From contig NZ_JOEZ01000047.1 of the NCBI RefSeq assembly GCF_000721175.1, positions 1 to 38,884 of the forward strand: a stretch of 38,884 nt of DNA, read 5' to 3'. Position 1 is the first letter of the stretch. Each line of letters opens with the position of its first letter. Origin of the DNA: Streptomyces anulatus (GTDB lineage Bacteria > Actinomycetota > Actinomycetes > Streptomycetales > Streptomycetaceae). Both the position numbers and the translations under genes were made by a program. Under the pieces are notes generated by a model. The model saw only the letters and a list, made by a program, of their open reading frames with translations, was not told the DNA's origin and searched no databases. Below are positions 9,750-17,888 of the stretch, one piece after another.

Positions 9750-11228
9750 TCAGACCGGCGGCCGGTGCTCGTACCAGCGCAGGTCGTCCTCCAGCTGGGC
9801 GGCGAGGGCGATGAGCCGCTCCTCGCTGCGGGAGGGGCCCAGGAGTTGGGCGCCGACGGGGAGGCCGGTACGGGTGAATCCGGCCGGGACGTTCACACCG
9901 GGCCAGCCGAGGACGTTCCACGGCCAGGCGTACGGGCAGGCGGCCGCCATCGTGGCGTCGGTGCGCCAGGCGCTGAGGCGGTCGAAGGAGCCGATCCGGG
10001 GCGGTGGCGCGGCCGTGGTCGGGGTGAGGAGCACGTCGAAGCCGGAGGCGTCGAAGAGGGCGCCGATCCTGCGGTGCTGGCGCACTTCGCGGGCGCGGGC
10101 GGCCCGCACCACCCGCCCGCCCAGCCGCGTCCCGGTCCGCAGTGCACTGCGGGTGCGCGGGTCGAGCAGGGCCGGTTCGGGGTGACGGGCGGCGAACTCG
10201 GCGATGCCCGCCGTGGCGCGGGGCACGAAGGCGAGGCCGATCAGCCCGTACCGGGGGCGGGCCTCCTCGACGTGGTGACCGAGCCGGGCGAGGGTCTCGG
10301 CGAGCGCGGCGACCACCCGGCGCACCTCGGGGTCCGGTGCGGCGCCGGTGAGGGTGAGCGGGGGACGCCAGGCGAGGGCGATACGCAGCCGGCCCGGGTC
10401 GCGGCGGGCGGCGTCCGCGGCGCGCACGGCGGGCGGGCGGTGGAAGTCCTCGGGGTGCGCTCCGGCGACGGCGTCCAGCAGGAGCGCGGCGTCGGCGACC
10501 GTACGGGCGAGGGGGCCGTTCACGGTGAGCCCCTGGAAGGCGTCGTGGTGCGGGTGGACCGAGACGCGCCCGCGCTGCGGCTTGATGCCGACGAGGTGCG
10601 TCCACGCGGCGGGGATGCGCACGGATCCCGCGCCGTCCGAGCCGAGGGCGGCGGGGACGAGTCCGGCGGCGACGGCCGCCGCCGATCCGCCGGAGGAGCC
10701 GCCCGGGGTGTGCGCGGTGTTCCACGGGTTGCGGGTGGCGCCGAAGGCGGGTCCTTCGGTGAAGGGCCACTGGCCCAGTTCGCAGGAGTTGGTCTTGCCG
10801 ACGACGATCGCCCCGGCGGCGCGCAGCCTGCGGACCGCCTCACTGTCGGAGGCGGCCGGGGGCAGCTCCCCGTCGCAGCCGAAGTGGGTGGGCAGGCCCG
10901 CCACATCGGTGTCGTCCTTGACGGCGACCGGCACACCGAGCAGGGGCAGCCGCTCCCCCGCCGCGAGCCTGCGGTCGGCCTCCGCCGCCTCGTCGAGGGC
11001 CGCTTCGGCGCGCAGGTGGCGGAAGGCGTTGAGGGTGGGCTGGGTGGCCTCGATCCGGGCGAGGGTGTCGGCCACGAGTGCGACGGAGGTGGTGGCGGCG
11101 TCGGCGAGCCGGCGGGCGCTCTCCGCGAGCCCGGGCGCCGGCGGCGGAACGGGGGCGGCCGGGTGGGGGGCCCGGCCGGGGTCCCGTACGGCCGGGCCGG
11201 TCTGTTCGGTGGGCTCCGCTGAGGACAT
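9750..11228 (-). CDS. Amidase signature family hydrolase
   Basis: A 492-aa cytoplasmic hydrolase with the Ser-cisSer-Lys triad of the amidase signature family. K104 lies in GVPVAVKDDTD, the cis-Ser S178 in TPGGSSGGSAA and the nucleophile S202 in SDGAGSVRIPAA; the spacing (74 and 24 residues) equals that of fatty acid amide hydrolase. The N-terminal 35 residues are Pro/Ala-rich and probably disordered. The family cleaves carboxamides, including acylamides and amino acid amides; the substrate here is unknown. There is no GatB partner or transamidosome context, so it is not GatA. The ATG has GGGAGG upstream. The gene is alone on its strand, behind a TTAC/GTAA motif. Confidence 0.92.
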   Translation of the reverse strand: MSSAEPTEQTGPAVRDPGRAPHPAAPVPPPAPGLAESARRLADAATTSVALVADTLARIEATQPTLNAFRHLRAEAALDEAAEADRRLAAGERLPLLGVPVAVKDDTDVAGLPTHFGCDGELPPAASDSEAVRRLRAAGAIVVGKTNSCELGQWPFTEGPAFGATRNPWNTAHTPGGSSGGSAAAVAAGLVPAALGSDGAGSVRIPAAWTHLVGIKPQRGRVSVHPHHDAFQGLTVNGPLARTVADAALLLDAVAGAHPEDFHRPPAVRAADAARRDPGRLRIALAWRPPLTLTGAAPDPEVRRVVAALAETLARLGHHVEEARPRYGLIGLAFVPRATAGIAEFAARHPEPALLDPRTRSALRTGTRLGGRVVRAARAREVRQHRRIGALFDASGFDVLLTPTTAAPPPRIGSFDRLSAWRTDATMAAACPYAWPWNVLGWPGVNVPAGFTRTGLPVGAQLLGPSRSEERLIALAAQLEDDLRWYEHRPPV

Positions 11229-11291
11229 GGGCGTGCCGCCTCCCTCGGGTCCGTGAGGCCGGCCGGTCGTCCCGGCTGCGCCTACACGTAC

Positions 11292-11305
11292 TTACTGGAG
11301 GGTAA
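11292..11305. promoter_or_regulatory. Imperfect TTAC-N6-GTAA palindrome upstream of the amidase
   Basis: TTACTGGAGGGTAA, 64 bp before the amidase ATG, has arms TTAC and GTAA, which is the shape of many TetR- and GntR-family operators. It is the only A/T-containing patch in the short upstream region. No regulator gene is adjacent, so this is a candidate only. Confidence 0.35.
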
Positions 11306-11404
11306 CGAGAGGAGGCGGCACGCTCAACCGTTCCGGCCGTTCTGTCCGCTCCGGCCGTTCGGGCTGCCGCGGTCGTGAGGCCCTACGGCGCTACGACCCC
11401 GGCG

Positions 11405-11791
11405 TCACGGGTGGACGTGGATCTCGCCGATTCCGGTGCCGAGGCCGGCGCAGTGGGCCGTGGACTGGCCGGACTCGCCGGGCCTGAGGGTGACGCGGTT
11501 GCCGTCGACGTCCGGGGACCAGCCGCAGACGAGATGGACCCAGAAGGTCTGCGTCTGGCTGCCGTTGTTACGACAGAGCGCAAAGCCCGTGTAGTCGTCG
11601 ATGGCGTGCTTGCCGGTGTCGCAGGAGAGGCCGGGCGGAATCGCGGCCGGGGCGGCGGTCGCGGTCGCCGCGGTGACCGGGACCGCCAGCGCGGCCGCCG
11701 TCGACGCGGCGGCGAGCGCCCGCAGGGCGGACCGGGAGCGCTTCCCCTTGGCCGTGCCGCCCTTGTACTTCGTCCCCGTGAAGCCGTTCAT
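11405..11791 (-). CDS. Small secreted protein with four cysteines
   Basis: A 128-aa preprotein. A basic N-terminus (TKYKGGTAKGKRSRS) precedes a hydrophobic segment and an AAP-type signal cleavage region near residue 50. The mature ~75 residues carry four cysteines (LSCDTG, ALCRNN, LVCGWS, AHCAGL), enough for two disulfides, plus beta-strand-like stretches such as TQTFWVHLV. It ends GEIHVHP. AAGGAG lies just before the ATG. I do not recognise a named family; secreted four-Cys proteins of this size in Streptomyces include inhibitors and lectin-like proteins, but nothing here decides. The leader carries 43-bp tandem repeats. Confidence 0.72.
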   Translation of the reverse strand: MNGFTGTKYKGGTAKGKRSRSALRALAAASTAAALAVPVTAATATAAPAAIPPGLSCDTGKHAIDDYTGFALCRNNGSQTQTFWVHLVCGWSPDVDGNRVTLRPGESGQSTAHCAGLGTGIGEIHVHP

Positions 11792-11811
11792 GGTTCTCCT
11801 TCGTGGTGCGT

Positions 11812-11900
11812 GCGTACGCGTTCCTGGTGTGTACGCACGTGGTGCCTCGTGCGCGCGTACGCGTTCCTGGTGTGCACGCACGCGATGCGTCGTGCGTACG
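11812..11900. repeat. 43-bp tandem repeats upstream of the secreted-protein gene
   Basis: The block GCGTACGCGTTCCTGG starts at 11812 and again at 11855 (period 43), and a shorter third copy (GCGTACG) starts at 11894. Each unit contains the self-complementary GCGTACGC and ends in GTACGCACG- or GCACGCACG-type sequence, so each can fold or bind a dimeric protein. They lie 21-110 bp upstream of the gene at 11405-11791, where promoter or leader elements are expected. It is not a CRISPR array: there are too few units and no true spacers. Confidence 0.75.
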
Positions 11901-12069
11901 TGATCCCGGGCGGGATCACCGCAGCTTTGCCCACGCTCCGTGGCCGAAAACACCGCCGCGCTTCACTCTCCGTGCGCGCGCCGGGTGGCGCCCCCCGCTC
12001 CCGACGTACGCTCGAAAGTGCCGGTCACCATGGATCGCGGCCCCTGACCGGCGCCTTTCCGAGGAGGCG

Positions 12070-12404
12070 ATGGGAGCGGACACCGATGGGCCGCGCGGGC
12101 GGCCGCGGGCGTGGCGGCGATCGCTCTCACCGTGACGGGTGGCGCGGTCGCACAGGCTGACGACGACATCGACTCGCTCGGCGCCGAGGAGATCGGCCAC
12201 CGCTCGCGCGATGCGCTTCTCGATGTGAGATCCCTGCATCTGAGTGCGCGCGGAAGTCTCGACGGGAGCGGCTCGGACATGAGCCTCGACCTCACCCTGG
12301 ACCCGTACAGCTCCCGTCCGACTGACGTGGTCGATCGTGCCGGTCCCGCCGAGCGAGACGGTCACCATGTTGTGGAACCGCACCGTTCCCAGCCAGGCGC
12401 ATGA
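12070..12404 (+). pseudogene. Frameshifted remnant of a small exported lipoprotein gene
   Basis: The ATG at 12070 has a consensus GAGGAGG before it, but its own frame stops after 21 codons. One frame over, from 12111, reads a hydrophobic export signal (AAIALTVTGGAVAQADDD), then LGAEEIGHRSRDALLDVRSL and HLSARGSLDG with MSLDLTLDP. This is the pattern of the common Streptomyces lipoproteins with AEEI-ALxxAKSLHLxG-SLD segments. After DLTLDP near 12305 the similarity ends, and the frame runs into unrelated sequence with a stop at 12402-12404. It is a 5' fragment with a frameshift and a lost 3' end, and no cysteine lipobox remains. The stretch 12405-12546 holds no gene that I can support. Confidence 0.5.
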
Positions 12405-12546
12405 GCGGGTGGTGGACCCACTGATGTGTTCCGGGCGCATCCCGGGTCGGCCAGGTCGAGGACCGTGCGGCGGACGATCCAGTAGTCGGCCTCGGGAACG
12501 GTGCCGTGCGGGGCGGTGCGGGCGGGAGCGTGCCGGCCGGGGGCGG

Positions 12547-13548
12547 TCAGTCGGTCAGGGCCGGGATGATCTCGGCCCCGTACGCGTCGATGGTCGCCTC
12601 GCGCGCGTCGTGCATGTCGTACAGCGCGAACTGGTCCACGCCGAGGCCCTTGAGATGGCGCAGCTTCTCGATGTGCGCCTCGGCGGGCCCGAGCAGACAG
12701 AACCGGTCGACGATCTCGTCGGGGACGAACGCGGTGTCCGGGTTGCCGGTGCGGCCGTGGTGGCTGTAGTCGTAACCGGAGCGTCCGGCGATGTACGCGG
12801 TGAGCGCCTCGGGGACCAGGCCGGAGTGCTCGCCGTACCGGGCGACCAGGTCCGCGACATGGTTGCCGACCATCCCGCCGAACCAGCGGCACTGCTCCCG
12901 GGCGTGGTCGAGGTCGTCGCCGACGTAGGCGGGGGCCGCGACGCAGATGGTGACGGAGTCCGGGTCCCGTCCGGCGTCGGCCGCCGCGTCCCGTACCGTC
13001 TTGATCATCCACTCGGTGAGGAACGGGTCGGCGAGCTGGAGGATGAAGCCGTCGGCCTTCTGCCCGGCCAGGGCGAGGGCCTTGGGCCCGTACGCCGCCA
13101 TCCACACCGGCAGCCGCCCGTCCTTCACCCAGGGGATCCGCACCGGCTGCCCGTCGACCGTCGCCTCCCGGCCCTCGGCGAGGTCCCGGATGACGTCGAT
13201 GGCCTCGCCGAGGCGGGCCAGGGTGTTGGGCCGGCGGCCCGCGACGCGCATCGCGGAGTCGCCGCGCCCGATGCCGCAGACGGTGCGGTTGCCGTACATG
13301 TCGTTGAGGGTGGCGAAGGTGGAGGCGGTGACCTCCCAGGTGCGGGTGCCCGGGTTGGTGACCATCGGGCCCACGGTCAGCCGGTCGGTGTGCTCCAGGA
13401 TGCGGCTGTAGATGACGAACGGCTCCTGCCAGAGCACCGCCGAGTCGAAGGTCCAGCCGTAGCGGAAGCCGTTGCGCTCGGCGCGGCGCATCAGTCCGAC
13501 GACCTGCGAGGCGGGCGGGTCGGTCTGCAGGACGAGTCCGAAGTCCAC
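12547..13548 (-). CDS. LLM class F420-dependent oxidoreductase
   Basis: A 333-aa luciferase-like TIM-barrel oxidoreductase. The start is VDFGLVLQTDPPA at GTG 13548, fixed by GGAGG six bases upstream. Family features are GFRYGWTFDS, LTVGPMVTNPGTR, TFATLNDMYGNR, CGIGRGDS, WMAAYGPKALALAGQKADG and LGVDQFALYDMHD. This subgroup is typically found beside hydantoinase/dihydropyrimidinase genes. It lies 48 bp downstream of hydA and is the last gene of the pyrimidine operon. A redox step on a dihydropyrimidine or hydantoin with F420 is plausible but not shown. No dihydropyrimidine dehydrogenase gene is visible, so this protein is a candidate for the first, reductive step. Confidence 0.92.
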   Translation of the reverse strand: MDFGLVLQTDPPASQVVGLMRRAERNGFRYGWTFDSAVLWQEPFVIYSRILEHTDRLTVGPMVTNPGTRTWEVTASTFATLNDMYGNRTVCGIGRGDSAMRVAGRRPNTLARLGEAIDVIRDLAEGREATVDGQPVRIPWVKDGRLPVWMAAYGPKALALAGQKADGFILQLADPFLTEWMIKTVRDAAADAGRDPDSVTICVAAPAYVGDDLDHAREQCRWFGGMVGNHVADLVARYGEHSGLVPEALTAYIAGRSGYDYSHHGRTGNPDTAFVPDEIVDRFCLLGPAEAHIEKLRHLKGLGVDQFALYDMHDAREATIDAYGAEIIPALTD

Positions 13549-13596
13549 GCGGAACCTCCAAATTTCGAGTCGATGGCGGACGAGACCCCGGGCCAC

Positions 13597-14988
13597 TCAG
13601 CCCAGGTACTGGCAAAGACCACGCGGGAGGAACGCCCCGTGACCCGCGTGACCCACGTACTTCCGCTGATGCACCACCACCTCACCCCGTGAGAGGACGG
13701 TCTCGACCTGGCCGGTCACCGTCTTCCCCTCGTACGCCGAGTAGTCGACGTTCATGTGGTGGGTCTCGGCCGACAGCACCTGCGTGGCATGCGGGTCATA
13801 GATGACGACGTCCGCGTCCGAGCCGGGCGCGATGGTGCCCTTTCGCGGGTAGAGGCCGAACATCCGGGCCGGGGACGCGCAGGCGATCTCGATCCAGCGG
13901 CGGCGGGAGATGTGCCCGTCCACCACCGCCTGATGGAGGAGATCCATGCGGTTCTCCACCCCCGGCAGCCCGTTGGGGATCTGCGAGAAGTCGCCCCGGC
14001 CCAGCTCCTTCTGACCGGTGAAACAGAACGGGCAGTGGTCCGTCGACACCACCTGGAGGTCATTCGTACGCAGGCCCCGCCACAGCGCCGCCTGGTGCTC
14101 CTTCGGCCGCAGCGGGGTCGAGCAGACGTACTTGGCTCCCTCGAAGTCCGGCTCGGCGAGGTTGTCGGTCGACAGGAAGAGGTACTGCGGGCAGGTCTCG
14201 CCGAAGACCGGCAGCCCCGTGTCCCGGGCCGCCGCCAGCTCGGCCACCGCCTCCTGCGCCGACACGTGCACCACGTACAAGGGACTGCCCGCGACCCGCG
14301 CCAGCTGGATCGCCCGGTGGGTCGCCTCCGCCTCCAGCAGTGCCTTACGGACCTCTCCGTGGTAGCGAGGGTCGGTCTCGCCGCGGGCGAGCGCCTGTTC
14401 GACGAGGACATCGATCGCGATGCCGTTCTCCGCGTGCATCATGATCAGTCCGCCGGTCTCCCCGGCCACCTGCATCGCCCGCAGAATCTGGCCGTCGTCC
14501 GAATAGAAGACACCCGGATACGCCATGAACAATTTGAACGAGGAGACACCGATCTCGACCAGTTTCGGCATCTCCCGCAGTGTCGACTCGTTCACGTCCG
14601 ACATGATCATGTGGAACGCGTAGTCGATCGCGCAGTTCCCGTCCGCCTTCTCCATCCAGGCGTCCAGACCGGCCTTGAGCGCCTGTCCCTTCGACTGCAC
14701 CGCGAAGTCGACGACCGTCGTCGTCCCGCCCCACGCCGCGGCCCGCGTCCCCGTCTCGAACGTGTCCGACGCGAACGTGCCACCGAACGGCAGTTCCATA
14801 TGCGTGTGCGCGTCGACCCCACCCGGGATCACGTACTTCTGCGACGCGTCGATCACCCGGTCCGCCGTCCACTCCTGCGTACCCGGCGCCGCCAGCGCCA
14901 CCACGCGGCCGTGCTCGATCAGCACATCCGCATGCACCTCGTCCGCGGCCGTGATCACAAGGCCACCGGTAATCAGAGTCCGAGTCAT
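13597..14988 (-). CDS. hydA: Dihydropyrimidinase (D-hydantoinase)
   Basis: A 463-aa cyclic amidohydrolase that opens 5,6-dihydrouracil or dihydrothymine to the N-carbamoyl beta-amino acid. The binuclear metal site is intact: HTH at residues 61-63 in GGVDAHTHMELP, the carbamylated lysine K152 in SSFKLFMAYPG, then a His in MMHAENG, another in YVVHVS, and the Asp of STDHCPF. Substrate-loop residues FGGTFASDTFETGT follow the HTH. The length is typical. It follows the truncated paralogue at 15071-15604 and a hairpin, and precedes the LLM oxidoreductase by 48 bp. GGGAA abuts the ATG, a weak ribosome-binding site. Confidence 0.95.
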   Translation of the reverse strand: MTRTLITGGLVITAADEVHADVLIEHGRVVALAAPGTQEWTADRVIDASQKYVIPGGVDAHTHMELPFGGTFASDTFETGTRAAAWGGTTTVVDFAVQSKGQALKAGLDAWMEKADGNCAIDYAFHMIMSDVNESTLREMPKLVEIGVSSFKLFMAYPGVFYSDDGQILRAMQVAGETGGLIMMHAENGIAIDVLVEQALARGETDPRYHGEVRKALLEAEATHRAIQLARVAGSPLYVVHVSAQEAVAELAAARDTGLPVFGETCPQYLFLSTDNLAEPDFEGAKYVCSTPLRPKEHQAALWRGLRTNDLQVVSTDHCPFCFTGQKELGRGDFSQIPNGLPGVENRMDLLHQAVVDGHISRRRWIEIACASPARMFGLYPRKGTIAPGSDADVVIYDPHATQVLSAETHHMNVDYSAYEGKTVTGQVETVLSRGEVVVHQRKYVGHAGHGAFLPRGLCQYLG

Positions 14989-15037
14989 TTCCCAGCATTC
15001 CCTTCACGCCGACCACCGACCAGGCCACCACCGGCAC

Positions 15038-15060
15038 GGGCCGGGACCACGCCCCGGCCC
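15038..15060 (-). terminator. GC hairpin between the relic and hydA
   Basis: GGGCCGGG (15038-15045) pairs with CCCGGCCC (15053-15060) around a 7-nt loop. It lies in the 82-bp gap between the truncated dihydropyrimidinase and the intact hydA. It could attenuate read-through from the upstream genes, in which case hydA would need its own promoter. Confidence 0.45.
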
Positions 15061-15070
15061 GCCGGCCCCC

Positions 15071-15604
15071 TCACGCCGCCACCTCGCACGGCACACGGCC
15101 TACTCCGCTGGAAGACCCCTGGTCACGCGACCGAACGAAACCCTTGAAGGAGGTGACGCCCTCGGAGACGAGGAGGTCCATCGCCTTTACCGAGGACGGG
15201 TTCGCGTCCGCGAGGATCATGTGGAAGGCGTGGTCGATCGCGCGGTCGCCGTCGGCCTTGGCGAACGAGGTGTCGAGCCCCTCGCGCAGGGAGCGGCCCA
15301 CGCTCTGGCCGGCGAGGCCGACGATGGTGGTGGTGCCGCCCCAGGCCGCGGCCCGGGTGCCGGTCTCGAAGGTGTCGGCAGCGCACGTTCCGCCGGACGG
15401 CGCCTCCCTATGGGTGAGCCCGTCGACGCCGCCCGGGATGCCGTACATGCCCGTCGCGTCGATCCGGCGGGCGGCTCTCCAGCTCCCGGCGGCGTCGGTC
15501 CCGTGGGCGGCGGGCGCGGCGATGCGGCCGCTCTCGGCGAGCACGTCGGCGTGGATCTCGCCGGACGCGGTGACCAGGCCACCGTGGATGACGGTGCGGC
15601 TCAT
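15071..15604 (-). pseudogene. Truncated, decayed dihydropyrimidinase paralogue
   Basis: It encodes 177 residues aligning with the first ~153 of the adjacent hydA: GGLVTASGEIHADVLAESGR, DTFETGTRAAAWGGTTT, AFHMILADAN and EGVTSFKGF. The frame then ends in unrelated RSRDQGSSSGVGRV sequence. The metal-binding HTH of hydA (VDAHTHME) is changed to VDGLTHRE, losing the first His, and VVDFA has become IVGLA. With two-thirds of the barrel missing and a ligand lost it cannot be an active amidohydrolase. The start and ribosome-binding site (GAGGAG) are still intact, so a short protein may be made. It probably arose by tandem duplication followed by deletion. Confidence 0.88.
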
Positions 15605-15708
15605 GGATCTCTCCTCACTGCGGGGCGCCCCCGCCGGCCCGGTGGGCGCGACGCCGGGGCGGCCCCGCGCGGTTCGTATGCGTACGGGCCTGCGGGGGCC
15701 GGCGGGGA

Positions 15709-16992
15709 TCAGCCCGCCGCGCGCAGGGCGTCCGCGAGGATCGCCGCGCCTTTCTCGGCCTCGGCCACGGTCAGGGTCAGTGGCGGGGCGATCCTGAGGA
15801 CGCTGGTGCTGTGGCCGCCGCCCTTGCCGATGAGCAGTCCGCCCGCGCGGGCCGCTTCGAGGACGGCCGCGGCGGCGTCCGGGTCGGCCTCGTCGGTGCC
15901 GGGCTTCACCAGCTCGATGCCGATCATCAGGCCCCGGCCGCGCACCTCGCGTACGGCGGGGGAAGCGGCGGCGATGCCGCGCAGCCGTTCGATGAGGAGC
16001 CCGCCGACGCGCCGGGCGTTGCCCTGGAGGTCGTGGTCCAGGACGTAATTGAGGTTGGCGAGCGACGCGGCCATGGTGATCGGCGAACCGCCGAACGTGG
16101 AGATGGAGTTGGCGTCGAGGCAGTTCATCACCTCGGCGCGGGCCACGACACCCCCGACCGACATGCCGTTGCCGATGCCCTTGGCGAAGGTGAGGATGTC
16201 CGGCGGCCCGTTCCCGGCGTGCGCCTCCCAGCCCCAGAAGTGCTCACCGGTACGGCCCCAGCCGGTCTGCACCTCGTCCGAGATCCACAGCACCCCGTGC
16301 CGGTCCAGGACCTCCCGGAACGCGGCGAACAGCCCGTCGGGCGGGGAGGTGAAGCCGCCGACGCCCTGGATGGGTTCGGCGATCAGGGCCGCGGGCCGGC
16401 GGGTGTGCCCGAGGAGGTCCTCCAGGTCGGCGACGCACGCCTGGATGAACCGCTCGTCGCTCAGCTCGGCGTACGGTCCCCGGCTGCGGACGCCGCCGTG
16501 GACGTACAGGGTCTGGAGCGGGGACAGACTCGTGGGCGACCAGGCCTGGTTGCCGGTGATCGAGACGGTGGAGAACGACCGGCCGTGGTAGCTGTTGCGC
16601 ATCGCGAGGATCTGGTTGGACCCGCGGTACGCGGTGGCGAGCAGCAGCGCGGTGTCGTTGGCCTCGGTGCCGGAGGTGGTGAAGAAGACCCGGGCGTCGG
16701 GGATGCCGGAGAGGGTGGCGATCCGCTCGGCCATCTCCACCATGGGGCGGTTGAGGTAGAGGGTGGAGGAGTGGATGATCCGCCCGGCCTGTTCCGTGAC
16801 GGCCTTCGTCACCTCGGGCAGGGCGTGGGCGGTCATCGTGGTGAGGATGCCGCCGAAGAAGTCCAGGTAGCGGTTGCCGTCCGCGTCCCAGACGTGGCGG
16901 CCCTCGCCGTGGGTGAGCTCCAGCGGGTGGCGGTAGTAGAGGGCCAGCCACTCGGGGCTGACGGCGAGGTGGCGCTCGTGCAGTGCGGTCAC
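15709..16992 (-). CDS. Class III omega-aminotransferase (beta-alanine-type)
   Basis: A 427-aa PLP enzyme of the class III aminotransferases. Visible motifs: VWDADGNRYLDFFGGI, TTSGTEANDTALLLA (phosphate-binding), NSYHGRS, IAEPIQGVGG, WISDEVQTGWGRTGEHFW with the cofactor Asp, and ILTFAKGIGNGMSVGG with the Schiff-base Lys. In a dihydropyrimidinase/ureidopropionase operon the expected reaction is beta-alanine or beta-aminoisobutyrate with pyruvate or 2-oxoglutarate to the semialdehyde. The GTG start at 16992 overlaps the upstream nitrilase stop by 4 bp (GTGA), indicating translational coupling; in-frame extension upstream would lie inside the nitrilase gene. Confidence 0.93.
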   Translation of the reverse strand: MTALHERHLAVSPEWLALYYRHPLELTHGEGRHVWDADGNRYLDFFGGILTTMTAHALPEVTKAVTEQAGRIIHSSTLYLNRPMVEMAERIATLSGIPDARVFFTTSGTEANDTALLLATAYRGSNQILAMRNSYHGRSFSTVSITGNQAWSPTSLSPLQTLYVHGGVRSRGPYAELSDERFIQACVADLEDLLGHTRRPAALIAEPIQGVGGFTSPPDGLFAAFREVLDRHGVLWISDEVQTGWGRTGEHFWGWEAHAGNGPPDILTFAKGIGNGMSVGGVVARAEVMNCLDANSISTFGGSPITMAASLANLNYVLDHDLQGNARRVGGLLIERLRGIAAASPAVREVRGRGLMIGIELVKPGTDEADPDAAAAVLEAARAGGLLIGKGGGHSTSVLRIAPPLTLTVAEAEKGAAILADALRAAG

Positions 16993-17831
16993 GGCTCCAC
17001 CAGCCCGTCGTAGGCGTCGGGCCGTCGGTCCCGGTAGAAGGCCCACTGCCGGCGGACCTCCTCGATCAGGTCGAAGTCCAGGTCGCGGACGAGGAGTTCC
17101 TCCTCCTTGTCGCTGGCGACGTCTCCGACGAACTGGCCGCGCGGGTCGACGAAGTAGCTGGTGCCGTAGAAGTCGTTGTCGCCGTACTCCTCCTGGCCGA
17201 CCCGGTTGATCGCGGCGACGAAGTACTCGTTGGCGACGGCGGAGGCCGGCTGTTCCAACTGCCAGAGGTGGCTGGAGAGTCCACGGGAGGTGGCCGAGGG
17301 GTTGTACACCAACTGGGCACCACCCAGGCCGAGTTGACGCCAGCCCTCGGGGAAGTGCCGGTCGTAGCAGATGTAGACGCCCACCTTGCCGACGGCGGTG
17401 TCGAAGACCGGCCAGCCGGCGTTGCCGGGCTTGAAGTAGTACTTCTCCCAGAATCCCTTGACCTGCGGGATGTGGTGCTTGCGGTACTTGCCGAGATACG
17501 AGCCGTCGGCGTCGATCACGGCCGCGGTGTTGTAGTAGAACCCGCTCTGCTCGATCTCGAAGACCGGGACGACGACCACCATGCCGGTCTCGCGGGCCAG
17601 GTCCTGCATGCGGCGGACGGTCGGCCCGTCGGGGACCGGCTCGGCCCAGCGGTAGTGCTCGGGCTCCTGGACCTGGCAGAAGTAGGGGGCGTTGAACACC
17701 TCCTGGAATCCGATGATCTTCGCCCCCTGCCGGGCCGCCTCGCGCGCGTGTTCCTCGTGCTTGGCGATCATGGATTCGGTGTCGCCGGTCCAGGTCGCCT
17801 GGACGAGTGCGGCGCGTACGACGTGGGACAT
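16989..17831 (-). CDS. Nitrilase-superfamily beta-ureidopropionase
   Basis: A 280-aa carbon-nitrogen hydrolase with the Glu-Lys-Cys triad: E44 in GFQEVFNAPYF, K118 in GKYRKHHIPQ and C155 in GVYICYDRHFPE. The FWEKYYFKPGN and NPSATSRG stretches are typical of N-carbamoyl-beta-alanine amidohydrolases (beta-ureidopropionase branch). It hydrolyses the product of dihydropyrimidinase to beta-alanine, CO2 and ammonia, and the aminotransferase encoded next takes the product onward. It is the first gene of the operon. AAGGAG lies eight bases before the ATG. The promoter region carries a TCTACG palindrome. Confidence 0.94.
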   Translation of the reverse strand: MSHVVRAALVQATWTGDTESMIAKHEEHAREAARQGAKIIGFQEVFNAPYFCQVQEPEHYRWAEPVPDGPTVRRMQDLARETGMVVVVPVFEIEQSGFYYNTAAVIDADGSYLGKYRKHHIPQVKGFWEKYYFKPGNAGWPVFDTAVGKVGVYICYDRHFPEGWRQLGLGGAQLVYNPSATSRGLSSHLWQLEQPASAVANEYFVAAINRVGQEEYGDNDFYGTSYFVDPRGQFVGDVASDKEEELLVRDLDFDLIEEVRRQWAFYRDRRPDAYDGLVEP

Positions 17832-17862
17832 GAGCTGCTCCTTCGACGCGGCGTCAGAGAGC

Positions 17863-17888
17863 CTCTACGCGTTCTCTACGCACGTAGA
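17863..17888. promoter_or_regulatory. TCTACG palindrome plus half-site at the pyrimidine operon promoter
   Basis: TCTACG-CA-CGTAGA (17875-17888) is an inverted repeat with perfect 6-bp arms. A direct copy of the left half, CTCTACGC, lies at 17863-17870, exactly 11 bp from the same octamer at 17874-17881, about one helical turn. It starts 32 bp upstream of the nitrilase ATG. The layout fits an operator for a dimeric regulator contacting one face of the helix. No regulator gene is adjacent. Confidence 0.65.

Noticed and set aside
11812..11900. Possible CRISPR array
   Set aside because: Only two full units and one partial, with 43/39 bp periods and no distinct spacers or cas genes.
11916..12440. 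174-codon minus-strand frame over the lipoprotein remnant
   Set aside because: It lacks a ribosome-binding site and domain motifs; the plus-strand reading explains the sequence better.
12405..12546. Minus-strand peptide VPEADYWIVRRTVLDLADPG after the LLM oxidoreductase
   Set aside because: It looks protein-like but has no start, ribosome-binding site or recognisable family; it might be another remnant.
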